From positions 1,364,001-1,428,000 of the forward strand of contig JAOANU010000002.1 of the NCBI GenBank assembly GCA_034387635.1: 64,000 nt of DNA. The letters run 5' to 3'. Every line of letters begins with the position of its first letter. The stretch's first letter is position 1. This document shows positions 50,646 to 62,217 of this stretch, one piece after another. Origin of the DNA: Rhodosporidiobolus odoratus. Its lineage: Eukaryota > Basidiomycota > Microbotryomycetes > Sporidiobolales > Sporidiobolaceae. The position numbers and the translations under genes were made by a program. The notes under the pieces are model-generated. The model had not been told where the DNA came from. It searched no databases and saw nothing but the letters and a program-made list of their open reading frames with translations.

Positions 50646-53600
50646 CTAGAAGATTAAGGTAGAACGAGGATGGATGGATGGAGACCGACCGGAAAGACGA
50701 AAGAGACCTAGGGAGAACTTGACTGCATGAGTGCAGGAGTCGGCGAGACTAGTCCTAGAGACCGTCCCAAGTTCTGACGACGTTGGCGATCGAGTCGCGA
50801 GTCGGAGCTGCCGCGTCGGAAGGAAGGCAAGACGGGGAGAACGGAAAGAGTCAGTTCGTACTCGAGCAAAGTTCGTACTCGAGCCAAAAAAAAAAGCGGT
50901 TCCAATCGAAGGCAAAAAACGCCCGCCGCCCGCCAGTCCCGCCTGTAGGCAGCGAGTCCACCTTGGGCGTTCATTGAGGAATGTAGACGAACCCTTGAGC
51001 TTCTTCTTCTCCTCGACAAAGACGTTCTCCGGGAGGGTAACAATCTGCGGCAGATTCGATGCTTCATCAGCCCATTGGATCGACTTGGGCGACTGCACCG
51101 CACCGCCTCTCATGCTCGAAGAGAGAGAGAGAGAGAGCGCGCGGCACAGCGGTGCCCAAACGCTCGGCAAGGATAGACCCCCTCGTCCTCCCTTCCTCTA
51201 TCGGGGAAACGAAAAAAGAAAGAAAGAAGGAATCACTCACAATCTCCCTATCCCCTCCAAACTTGAAATTGTCCGCGACAACATCCTCTCCAAACCTCCT
51301 CAGGGTATAGTTGGCGACGTTACCTGCTTTGACCTGCCTAAAGTTCCATGCGACGATGAAGGGTCCGGTGGAGGTGACGATGGTTCGTTCGGCGGTTCCG
51401 TCGAGGGCGGCGTTGAACCTGTGTGAGCGACAGCGGGAGGAAACGAGTCAGTCCCTCAGACACACGATGAGAATAAGAGGAACCGCAGGAAGACCAGAAC
51501 GAAAGAAAACAAGCAACCTACTTGGCGGGCGTAAAGTTGACCCCTCCACCTCCCACCACCTCCCTCATATGCGCCTCATGTTCCGGCCTCAACGTCAACC
51601 TCCTCGGAGTAGGTTTCTCCGCCGCCGGGAAACTCCTATCAAACCCACTCTGACCAGCAAACTTGCTCGCACTCGATTCCGGAATCTTGGTATCAATCAA
51701 CAAGAGGTAAGTTTTGCACGTGGCGAGAACCCATCGACCATCGGCTGAGACGTCGATCCCGAGGATGGGGTCTCCGAGGGCCGGCAGGGCGGTTTTGGCG
51801 TTCTTGCCGAGTTTGTCGTACAATCGAATGTCACCCTTGACACTGGCTACTGCGAGACGACCATTCTCGGTCGTGGCAGCAGCAGAGAAGTCTGCCTTTG
51901 TAGCGTACTGCTTAAACTCGCTTTCGACGAGTTTGCTGCCGTTTAATCGAGGGTCGACGCGGAAGACGCCGTTGTGCGAGTGACCGATGAAGGTTTGGTC
52001 TTGGGTCATTTGGGCGAATTTGGTCGAGGGCAGGAAGTTGGACACGGCAAAGTCGGGGGAGATGGACAGTTCGTCGACGATCTTGCCCGTTTCGAGGTCG
52101 AGGCGGTAGAGGGAGCCGGGGGCAAGGGGGTTTTGCAGGATCATCGAAGTGTCTGCGGACGCGAGAGGGCGATATGCAGCCGAAAGAGAGCGCGTGGGCG
52201 TGGCAAGGTCAGCTAAGCACTCAGGACAGAAAGGGGCGGCAGTACATCACGTACCCTGGTTGTGCAACATAACCTTTCCAGGCGTGAACCCCTTGCCTTT
52301 CGGGGTAGCAAGATTGACGATGCTCGTGACGAACTTGAGCTGTTGAAACCGCCCGAGTCAACCATCAGCCATTCGCGCTCTGCGGAAGAACAGCGAGGAC
52401 TGAACGCAGGCACACGGGAGAGAACGAACCTTCTTCCCTCCCTCCCTCTGTTGCTTGAACACTCCAATCATATCCCCCTGCACGACAAAGCTCAAATCGT
52501 CCTTGTATCCGACTGCAAGAGCGCTATTCTTGGACCGCTTCTTCTCGCCAATCTTGAGAGGTTGCTTCTTTTTCGAGAAGGCGGCGCGAGAGGAAGAGAC
52601 GGGGCGTTCGTTGTCATCTGCGTCCGGGTATGGGAGCGCCAGACATCAATCATAGTGCGTCAGTGGTGGTAAAGGGGCGGAGAGACGCACCAGAGTCGAC
52701 CTCACTATCGCTATCCTCCTCCCTAACCTCTTCCTCCTCACTCTCCTCCTCCTCTTCCTCCGCACTTCCCTCTTCCTCCTCATCCCGCTCTTCCCCCCTC
52801 GCCACCTCCTCATCCCACATCTCCTCATCCTCCTCCAACCAAGCCTTCCTAGCATAGCTCCTCTCCTCCTCCTTCAACTTCCTCCAACTCCCCTTCCCCC
52901 ACTTGTCTTCAAACAAAGCCTCACTGACCTCCGCCTGCAACCTCCCAAACTCCTCCTCTGACGACAACCTGAGCAGCCAAGTGAAGGTCTGTCCTCCTCC
53001 CTCTCCCTGGCCCTGTTCCTCCTCGGCGGGGACAGAATAGTTAAACACCATCGCCCTCTCCTTCTCCGCAAAATTGACCGTAGTCTCTCCGCTAACCCCC
53101 TGACTGACCCAAACTTCTCCTTCCCTCCCACTCGACAAACTCTCGACGACCAACCAATACCCTCCCGCCTCCCTCCCTTCCTCAGGAGAAGCAGGGAGTT
53201 TGTACAACCCTGCGCGGACCGACGCGTCTTGTTGCATGAAGAGACCGGTGGCGCGGTCGTAGAGGTGTAGGGAGGCGGTGATGGAGAGGACCGGAACGTC
53301 AGGTGAAGAAGTCGCAGCCGGGACGCAAGGTTTGGGAGGGAGTAGGACGGGTTCGGCAATGTCGTCCACCGCAGCGGTAGTGGCAGCGGAGGCTTTACCT
53401 TTTCCCTTGCCCTGGGTCGCTGATTTGGCAGGGGAGGAGGGTGCGATGGTAGCCTTCTGCATAAGCTGCGCCGCTAGTTCATCCTCTTCGTCCTCGTCCT
53501 CGCCAGGGGCGGAAATGTACCCCTGAGTCGCTTCGGCGAAGGAGTCTTCGCCTTCGCTGTCCGAGTGGGGCGCGGACGAGGCACGGCGAGGGAGGTCGTC

Positions 53601-54595
53601 TTCTTCGTCCGAGGATGAGGGGGAGGAGGCGCGGAAGAGGGGAGATTTGGTGGGTGGCCGGGAGGCGTTAGGTGGAGAGGCGGTTGCTGAGGAAGAAGAC
53701 GGAGACGGATAGAGGGAGGAGGTAGCGGCGGCAGGTTGTGGGGAACGCCTTTCAAGAAATCGCTGATCAGCCAGCGTACGAGGGAAGAGAGACAGGCCCG
53801 CGAGGTAGGCAACCGCACTCGACCTTGAACTCTTCTTCCAGTCCTTGTTCGACCCTCTCGGCCTCGCTCTCGTCCTCGGGCCAATCCCGATTCTCCTTCC
53901 TTTCCCACATGCACCTCCAGCACAACCTCTCAAACTCCCTCGCCTGCTGTTCCGCCACTGCACCTTCCGAGGGCAGGACAAACTCGAACTCGTCGTCGGG
54001 ACCGTCTCCGTCTGGGTCCAGCCAGGTGTAGGAGAGGGGGACTGGGGAGGTTATCGAGGGGTCGAGGGAAGGGCCGAGCGAGAGGAAGAGGGAAGCATCG
54101 AGGAGGAAGGAACGCTCGTCCAGGTCTGCGAGTCCAGCATGAGCAAGTCCCCCCAGACGCAGTGCAAGGGGAGAATAGCTTACTCTCGGCGTCCTCTTCC
54201 AACAATCCCTCCTCTCCCTCCTGAAAAGCCCTCGTGACGACGAGTTGATACATGTGGGCATGGGTGGTTCTCCGGATCGAGAGCGAGGCATCTATGAAGA
54301 TGCACTCCCTGCCGCTCTTTACCGAGTCGGGACGGACGAGAAAGAGTCTTCCTCCGTCGAGGGTGGTGAGTTCTTTGGCGGGGGATTGAGGGTTGGAGAT
54401 GCCGAGAACTGAGGATGAGGATAGGGAACAGGGTTAGTGCAAGCAAGAAAGGGCAAGTTAGACTGTGTGGCTTACGGCGGTTGACCTATGTCACGAGAGG
54501 ATGATGAGAAATTGAGGAGGTTGGTTGAGTGAGGTCAGTAACGGGATTTCGGATGAAAAGAGACAGGGAGAGCGAGAGCAGCGTACGAGGAACAT
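50646..54595 (-). CDS. VID27: VID27 family cytoplasmic protein
   Basis: This is a conserved fungal protein linked to vacuole import and degradation of fructose-1,6-bisphosphatase in yeast. Ten exons (5' to 3'): 54587..54595, 54476..54485, 54184..54408, 53824..54125, 52691..53762, 52430..52617, 52255..52339, 51522..52152, 51241..51418 and 50646..51044 (1032 aa as modelled). The N-terminal PH-like region carries GGRLFLVRPDSVKSGRECIF and RRTTHAHMYQLVV. A Ser/acid-rich stretch is followed by LSITASLHLYDRATGLFMQQ. The C-terminal beta-propeller-like domain has SALAVGYKDDLSFVVQGD, KGFTPGKVMLHNQDTSMI, GHSHNGVFRVDPRL and VSADGRWVLATCKTYLLLID, ending at VTLPENVFVEEKKKLKG. The first two exons are only 9 and 10 nt. 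The last roughly 100 residues after KLKG look unlike the family, so the true 3' end may involve another intron (a GTTCGT donor follows KLK). Confidence 0.88.
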
Positions 54596-54720
54596 GATCG
54601 ACTACTCTCGGCTAGGTGGTATGAGCAGCAGCCCAAGGTCAAGACTGAGAGACAGCTGTCAAAGTCAGGTCAAACAGGAGGAGGAGAGCAGTTTGTAATG
54701 TTTGTAATGTTGATTAGGTT

Positions 54721-54754
<34 letters not shown>

Positions 54755-54822
54755 TTTTCTCTTCTCTTCTGATCTCAACCACGGTCGTTGTCTACGACTG
54801 ACTGAGTCTCGATCATTTCACC
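54596..54822. promoter_or_regulatory. Divergent promoter region VID27 / myosin II
   Basis: A 227-bp spacer that must hold both core promoters, with the C31 tract in its middle. No TATA box with convincing spacing was seen. Confidence 0.5.
54723..54753. repeat. C31 homopolymer between VID27 and myosin starts
   Basis: Thirty-one consecutive C on the plus strand in the 227-bp spacer between divergent start codons (54595 and 54823). Its length is likely uncertain in the assembly. If real, it is a G-tract on the VID27 template side that could form a quadruplex-like structure. Confidence 0.9.
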
Positions 54823-57800
54823 ATGGCGCACCGGCGAGTGGCCAGCAAGTCGCAATCCCACCTCGCCAAAGATGCAGCTGCACTCGCTAGTTGGAACTCG
54901 CAGAAATGGTACATTACTACACTTGCTTCAACCTCCTAGAATCCCACCCCCACCTGCAACACCACTTTCGACTCTGCATCGATGCACGCGCCTTGGGCGA
55001 CACAGACAGCATCTACATGCCAACGTGGACTAGCCCGACACGCTGGCTGGGTGAGGAGGACGAGCTAGAGGGGCCGAAGAAGACGAGAGAGGAGGGCCGT
55101 GTTGAAGGAGCTCAGGCTTGACCACCTCGCATCTAGTCGAGCAACACAGACCGGCGACGCCTTCCCCCTTGCTCTGAAAGCCCGAGTGACCGCGTCGCTC
55201 GCCTGTCCAGCACACCCTCTGCTTCTTCTTCTCATCCTCGGTTTCGCTGATCATCCGTTCTCTTCCCTCCTCTCCTCCCCTTCTTACTTGCAAAACTCAT
55301 ACTCTTCCTCACTGTAGGGTATGGGCACCCGACTCGGCTGAGGGATACCTGCCAGGATGGGTAGTCAGAGAAAACTCCCAAGCCGGTACTAGCACCGTCT
55401 CGCTCAAGGATGGCGAAGAGGTACGTTCTCCTCTGCTCTCTCCCTAGGTTTCTGCTGATTAAACTCACCGCGTCGCCCCCGGCAGATGCGCGACATTGAG
55501 AGCGACCTCCTCACCCGCCTTAACCCTCCAACCTTCGACGGTGCAAGCGATATCGCCGACTTGACCTATCTGAATGAGGCGAGCGTGGTCCACAATCTGA
55601 GGGTACGGTACCAGAAGGGGGACATATATGTACGTGGACATGCTGTTCTTCGTCTCGGTGTTCTCCTTCCGCACAAGCGCGGGAAAACTGATTGAACGCG
55701 CGCGCTCAACGTTACCGCGTACAGACATACTCTGGGCTCTTCCTTGTTGCCGTCAACCCCTACCGATCTCTCCCCATCTACACACCTCAAGTGATCGAAA
55801 GTACGTGCTCCTTCCCCTTGTTTCGTGCCATGTCCTCTGACGCCCTTCTACTCCAGGCTACAAAGGCGCACGGCGAGATCAGAATCCGCCTCACGTGTTC
55901 GCCGTGGCGGAGAAGGCCTGGCAAAACATGTTGCAGCAGAGGGATCAGAGTCAGAGTGTTTTGGTCACGTGCGTCGTTCTGCTCCGTCTCTTTGTAACTT
56001 TCTGCCCTTCCTTCGCGTAGCGCGCAGACCTACGTGGTAACTGAAGACCTGAACGTCAATGCTGACCTTCCTTCATACCCATTTCATCAAACAGTGGTGA
56101 ATCCGGCGCCGGTAAAACAGAAAACACCAAGAAAGTAATTCAATACCTCGCCGCCATCGCCGCCGACCCCCTACCTTCCTCCTCCTCCTTCGACCTCCTC
56201 GCCCGCCAAGCTGCCGCCGATCAAGTTCTCAGCCCGCAAGGGAGAGAGAAGAGGTTGGGACAGTTGGAACGGCAAATCTTGGAGGCGAATCCGATTCTGG
56301 AAGCGTTTGGAAACGCGCAGACGGTCAAGAATAACAATTCTTCGCGATTCGTGCGTTGCAGTTCCTGGTGTCTTTGTCTTCTTGGAAGCCCTGTCGCTGA
56401 TCTCTCTACCTCTCTTGCCCTTCCTCGCCTCCCTTCCGCCTCTTCCGCCGACGTCAGGGCAAATTTGTCCGGATATTCTTCAACTCCCTCGGAGCCATCT
56501 CGGGCGCCAACATCGACTGGTACCTCTTGGAGAAGAGCAGGGTCACGGCGAGGAGCGGGGAAGAGAGGAGTTTCCATGTGTTTTTCCAGTTGTTGCGGGG
56601 CGGGGAGGGAGGGTTGTTGCGTGCGTTGCGCTGGTTTTATAGCTTCTTTTGCTTGTTCTGAGCTTGGCCTGGCGTCAGACTGACACATTGCTCGTGGGCA
56701 TACAGGGGAGCTCTTACTTGAGGATGAAGGCAAAGGCTCGAAGGCGTTCGAGTACCTCAGGCATTCGAGGCAGGAGGTGGATGGGATGGACGACAAGGAA
56801 GAATGGAAAGCTCTAGTCGTATGTCGCCTTCCTTCTGCTGAGATCGTGCGGGAGTCTGACTCGCTATCGCCGTGCCGCACAGCGTGCCCTCAACACCGTC
56901 GGCTTCACCTCGCAAGAACAACACTCTCTCTTCCGCATCATTGCCATCATCCTCCATCTCGGTCAACTCACCCTCTCTGTCTCGGGCTCGTCCTCCTCCG
57001 GCACGGCACACTTGTCCTCCCGCACCTCCCTCGAGAAAGCCGCCTTCCTCCTTGGGGTCCCCCCCGAATCCCTCCACAACGCTCTCCTCCGACCCAAAGT
57101 CAAAGCCGGTCGAGAATGGGTCACTCAAGCAAGGAACAGGGATCAAGTCGTCGATGAGGTGGGAGCGTTGAGTAAGAGTCTTTATGAGAAGAACTTTGGG
57201 AAAATAGTGGAGAGGATCAATAGGTCCCTTGGGGGAGGAGGAGTTGGGGGTGCGGGAGGGGCGGGAGGTCCGAAGAAGACGTTTATTGGCGTGTTGGATA
57301 TTGCTGGATTCGAGATCTTTGACACGAACGGGTTTGAGCAGCTTTGCATCAACTTGACGAACGAGGTGCGTTTCCTTCTGCTTCACACACTCTCTCTCTC
57401 TTTCGCCGAAGCCTCGCAGCTCATGCTCTGCCTTCCTACTTCCCTTCGTTCTCGGTGCAGAAACTCCAACAATTCTTCAACCACCACATGTTCGTCCTCG
57501 AGCAAGAAGAGTACGCTCGCGAGGACATCCGCTGGGACTTCGTCAACTTTGGGTTGGAGTTGCAGCCTACGATCGAATTGATCGAAGGGACACGACCGAT
57601 GGGTATTTTGAGTTGTCTAGATGATGCGAGCATCATGCCCAAGGCGACCGACGCGAGTGTACGTGTTCTTCGACTCGGCAGCTCCTCATGTTCGCGCAAG
57701 AAGAGGCGATCGCTTACGTATTCCGCCATATACACAGTTCACCACCAAGCTCAACCAGCTCGCTGCCGAGAAGCCCACCCCGACACCCTTCACCAAGTAT

Positions 57801-60800
57801 TCCCCTTCTCGTCTCGAACAAGGCTTTACCGTCTCGCACTACGCCGGCAAGGTCGAGTACCGCACCGAAGGCTGGCTCGACAAGAACCGCGACCCTCTCA
57901 ACGACAACATCACTTCCCTCCTCGCCCAGTCCAGCGACGCGTACGTCGCCAACCTCTTTTCCGAATACGCCGAACCCGAATCCGGTTCCACCCTGGATGT
58001 CGCCGCCGGCCCTCGAACCCGCGTTCGGAAAGGCGCGTTCCGCACTGTCGGTCAACGACACAAGGAGCAACTCGCCGTCCTCATGCAGCAACTCAACGAA
58101 ACTCAACCTCACTTTGTCCGCTGCATCGTTCCGAACCTGTACAAATCCCCCTCTCAGATCGACGTCCCCCTCGTGCTCGACCAACTTCGCTGCAACGGTG
58201 TCCTCGAAGGTATCCGTATCGCTCGCCTCGGTTACCCCAACCGCCTCCCCTTTTCCGAATTCCGTCGTCGGTTCGAACTGCTCGCTCCTGCCGGATCCAT
58301 TCCCAAAGGGTTCGTCGATGGCGCCCAAGCCTGTTCCACCATCCTCTCTCACCTCCAACTCGACCCGCACACCTTCAAACTAGGTCTCACCAAAGTCTTC
58401 TTCAAAGCCGGTATCCTCGCCGAACTCGAAGAGAGGAGGGACGATCACCTCGCCGACATTGTCACGAAACTCCAGGCCACGTGTAGGAAGTTTGTGGCGA
58501 GGAGGCAAGCGAAGAAGATCCTTCACCGTGCGCAGGCGGTTAGGACTCTTCAGCGGAACGCGAGGATTTACAACGAGTTGAGGAGTTGGCCTTGGTGGCC
58601 GCTTTTCCAGCGCGTTAGACCTCTCCTTGCTGCGGCGCGGAGCGATGACGAAATGAGGAGGAAGGAGGAGGAGCTGGCGAAGGCGAAGAAGCGCGCCGAG
58701 GAAGAGGAGAAGGAGAGGGCGAGGTTGCAGGCTCTTCAAGCCGAGTTGGAGAACGCTCAGGAGAAGATGACCCGAAGTTTGGCCGCCGAACGCTCGCTCA
58801 ACGAGGAGAAACAGGCCCTCCTCGAACGCAGTAAGGATCGCGAAGCCACCCTGCAAGACGCTCTCGCCGCCGCTGAAACCGATTACGAGACCGTGACTCT
58901 GCAACTGGACCGCGCGATGGACGCCAAACGTGCTGCCGAAGACCGCCTCGCAGGGCTCAACGACGCCTACGCAAACCAAACGAAACTCGTCGAGACGCTT
59001 CAGCAGGCTCAGGCGGCGTGGAAGGCCAAGGAGCTGGAACTCGCCAGTCAGACGAGCGTGCAAACGGCGGAATGGGAGAGGGTTACGGAGGAGAGGGAGA
59101 AGCATGCCGCGTCCGTCCTCGACCTCAAACGCGAGTTGGCCGAGATCAAGCAGGATAGGAGGAGGGAGCAGGAGAGGTTGAATGAGAGCTTGAAGGGGTT
59201 GGAGGGGAGATTGGCGACTGAGACGAAGGCTTCCAGTGAGGCCAGAACTAGGTTCGTTGCGCTTGAAGCGGAGGCCAGGGCGGCCAAGTCGGAAGTGGCG
59301 GCATTGACGAAGGCGCAGAGGGATGCGGAGGACAGCGTCAAGGGGAAGGAACACGAACTCCTTCGCCTCCGTTCAGGTGTGTTGCTTTCGCTGCCCTGTA
59401 TCCCCGATCACTATCTCACTCGCTACTGAATCCACAGATGTCGCCGCCGCCACTCAAGCTCGCGACACTGCCACCGATCGCGCCCGCAAAGCCGAGAGTA
59501 CCGCTGCTGCCCTCGAGTCCGACCTCGCCTCCCAGCTAAAGGTCCTCGAATCCAGCCGATCCGCCGAAGCCAAATCTGCGGCCGACCTGCTGTCGCTCAA
59601 GACCCTCGTTGACGAACAAGCCTCGGATCACCAGCGAACGGCCGAACTCGCCAACATGCGCGAGAGCGAGATTCAGGACCTCAAATTCCAAGTCTCAAAG
59701 ACGACGTCTGAGCTTACCCTGGCTCAGCGAGAATCGGCCATGCAGGTCGAACGACTCCAAGCTGAGCTCGAAGCAGCGAGGAAGGAGGCTAGCGACTTCC
59801 GAACTCAGAAACGCGACCTCGAACGCCAAGTCTCCTCCCAGTCGTCAAACGTTTCGCGGCTCGAAGCCAGGAACGAAGAGTTGGCAAGCAAGCAACAGGC
59901 ACACGACCTCGAACTCGAGCTGCTTCAGACGAAGGGAGCTGAGCAGATGCTGCGAGAGCGGGAGAAGTGGGAGAAGCAACTCGCCGACACGAGGGGGCAA
60001 TTTCAGATCCTCGAGGACCAGGCCGTTCAAGCCAAGCGGGACAGGGAGGCTGCGTTGCGAGACGTGGACGCATTGCAGACCTTGCTCGAAGCGGAGCAAG
60101 ACACGGTTCGGGCGAAGGTGGCGGAAAGAGGTCAGCTTGAGGCGCAGGTTCAGCAGCAGCACCTCGTCCTAGCCGATCTCGACAAGATCAACGGGGACCT
60201 TCGAGCTGAACTGGCATCGACCAAAGCTAGGCTGGTAGTGGCGGAAGAGAAGGCGGGCAGGACGGTCGTACGTTCTCTTCTCTTCCCGACTTTTGAGAAT
60301 GATCTTGACGGAGTTGCCCGTTAGGTCGAGCACATTCGAGTTCTCGAGGAAGCACAACGGTATGTCGGCTGACTATCCGCGCGGCTGCGCCGCCGACTCA
60401 CTTTTCTCGCCCATAGGTTGCAAAACGTCGAAATGGACCGTGTTCGGGGCGAGCGGGACAAGCGCGAAGCTTACGTGCGGACTCTCGAACGCGCAAGGAA
60501 TTCCCTCACTCAATCGCTCGAGGATGTAGGCCGCTCCGAATCCGCGCTAGCCGTTCCGCAACTGATCCTTCTCGTTACTGCAGCTTCAACACGAACGTGA
60601 AGCAGAGCGTCGCGCCGCATTCGCCAATAAGTCTCCGAAGGATCCCACCATCGATCGTCTCTCCGATGCTCTCGAGAGTGAGAAGAAGGTTCGCGAGCTG
60701 GCTGAGCTCAATGTCGTACGTTTCTTTCCTTTGCGAGATATCTACCATCCGGCTTACAGATCATTTCCCTCCTCAGTCACGCTTCCGCTCGGAAATCCAG

Positions 60801-61286
60801 CACCTCCAGACTTCCCTCGATGCCTCAAAGTCTGAGACTGTGGACCTCAAGCGAAGACTCAACCAGATGGAGCGCGAGTTCCAGACTGTCGCCGCTTCCG
60901 ATCATACCCAGACCCTCTTCTCTCCTTCGTCTCAGCCCCTCTCGTCTCCCGTCAAATCGTTCCCAGGCTACGCTCCGACCGTGCGAGAGCCGCAACCTCG
61001 ACGAATGCAAGAGAGCCGCGTGGCGAACGCTCTCCCCGATCCACCTTCGCAGGCGCAAACGCCGTCAAGGTCGAATGGGAGCGTCAGTCAAGGACCTTAT
61101 GGACACGGTTACGGAGGGGTGCACGCGTCGAGGAGTGCGTCGTCTGTTCTACTGACTCTGTTTCTGAACGCAGCTAACCTCGCTCTGTCGCGCCTGCCAG
61201 ATTCTGTCGATTTCAAGCGTGCTTCTTTGCAGTTTGCCCCAGCGCCGGCCGGTCCCAATTCGCCACGAAGAAGGAACTACGAGTAA
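54823..61286 (+). CDS. MYO1: Class II (conventional) myosin heavy chain
   Basis: This is the actin motor of the cytokinetic ring. The 17 exons are 54823..54908, 55318..55420, 55486..55629, 55725..55800, 55857..55968, 56095..56350, 56458..56620, 56706..56818, 56883..57365, 57461..57658, 57738..59376, 59438..60267, 60325..60359, 60417..60525, 60584..60715, 60777..61134 and 61174..61286 (1649 aa). An SH3-like N-terminus ([12 protein letters not shown]) precedes the motor domain. It shows the P-loop GESGAGKT (residues 175-182), switch I NNNSSRFGKF, switch [11 protein letters not shown], the relay [22 protein letters not shown] and the converter segment [10 protein letters not shown]. The neck has weak IQ-like motifs and the class II signature [15 protein letters not shown] coiled-coil tail of about 700 residues follows, interrupted by short exons, ending in a non-helical Ser/Pro/Arg-rich tail. 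Intron 1 is 409 nt; the last intron is only 39 nt and keeps frame even if retained. Confidence 0.94.
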
Positions 61287-62217
61287 TCTCCTAGTCTCCC
61301 CGGCATGACGTTGTCTACATTTTCGCTTTTCTGTTCGTCCTTTACTTTCCCCCTCTCTTGCTCACGTTCGCTGAACTTTTTCCTTCTCGCAGTGTACACC
61401 TTTTCGCATAGACACTTTGTTCCTTCCCGAGTCTTTACACCTTGCAGTATACCCTACCCGCTCTCTTGTTGCCTCGCCTTTTCTCCATCCTGCCCTTCGT
61501 ACCGAGTCGTCTGCTCTTCGTCCGTCTTTACCGTCTGTATTGCCGCCTCGTACTTCTGCTTCTGGGGCCGGCCGACCGATGCACTATGTCTTGCAACTGC
61601 GCCGTTTCTTCTCTTGAAAATGCTTTTGATGTGAGATTTAAGCTGATAGGGGCACGAAAGCGAGGTGATAGACAGCATGACAGGCAGAAGGCGTCGCGGC
61701 AGATATAGTCTGCTCACAGGGAGAGCCAAGGGAAAGGCTGATTTCATGTCGGCTGGCAAAAAGGCTTAGGGAACGATTCAAGCGCTACTTCCGGCACCCG
61801 CATCACCTCATAATTGCATCATATAGTACGTCGCGGCCTATACCCAACCCATTGAATCGAGAGACCATGGCTGCCGAGCGAAGAGAACCGTCAGCATGCG
61901 GGGCGACCTAGACAAGATCAGGTCTGAGCGCACCTTTGTTCAACTCGCAACTGGCGGTATAGCGTGGGGGAACAAGCAGGTGCAGGTGATTAGCCCAAGG
62001 AGAAGCTTGGTGGTTGAGAGATAGGGAAGTGAGGGGTAGGCGCGCGGCAAGGAGAAGCTCGCCGATGCCTTTCTCTGGTATGCTTCCTGGTCTTGCAATA
62101 ACAGCACAAAGCACCGCGAATAGCGGGTAAGACGCACAAGAGCCAGAAAAAGGAACCAAGGCAAGTCCTCTCCGCGGCTGAAAAAAAGCTGTACAACAGG
62201 TAGGAACACTAGGAAGG
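61287..62217. other. Convergent 3' region, myosin II / PP4
   Basis: About 930 bp between two convergent stop codons. It holds both 3' UTRs. ORFs on both strands are short and unsupported. Confidence 0.4.

Noticed and set aside
58380..59354. 324-codon minus-strand ORF opposite the myosin coiled-coil
   Set aside because: It mirrors the codon bias of the highly charged plus-strand frame, has no motif or introns, and lies fully inside a confident exon.
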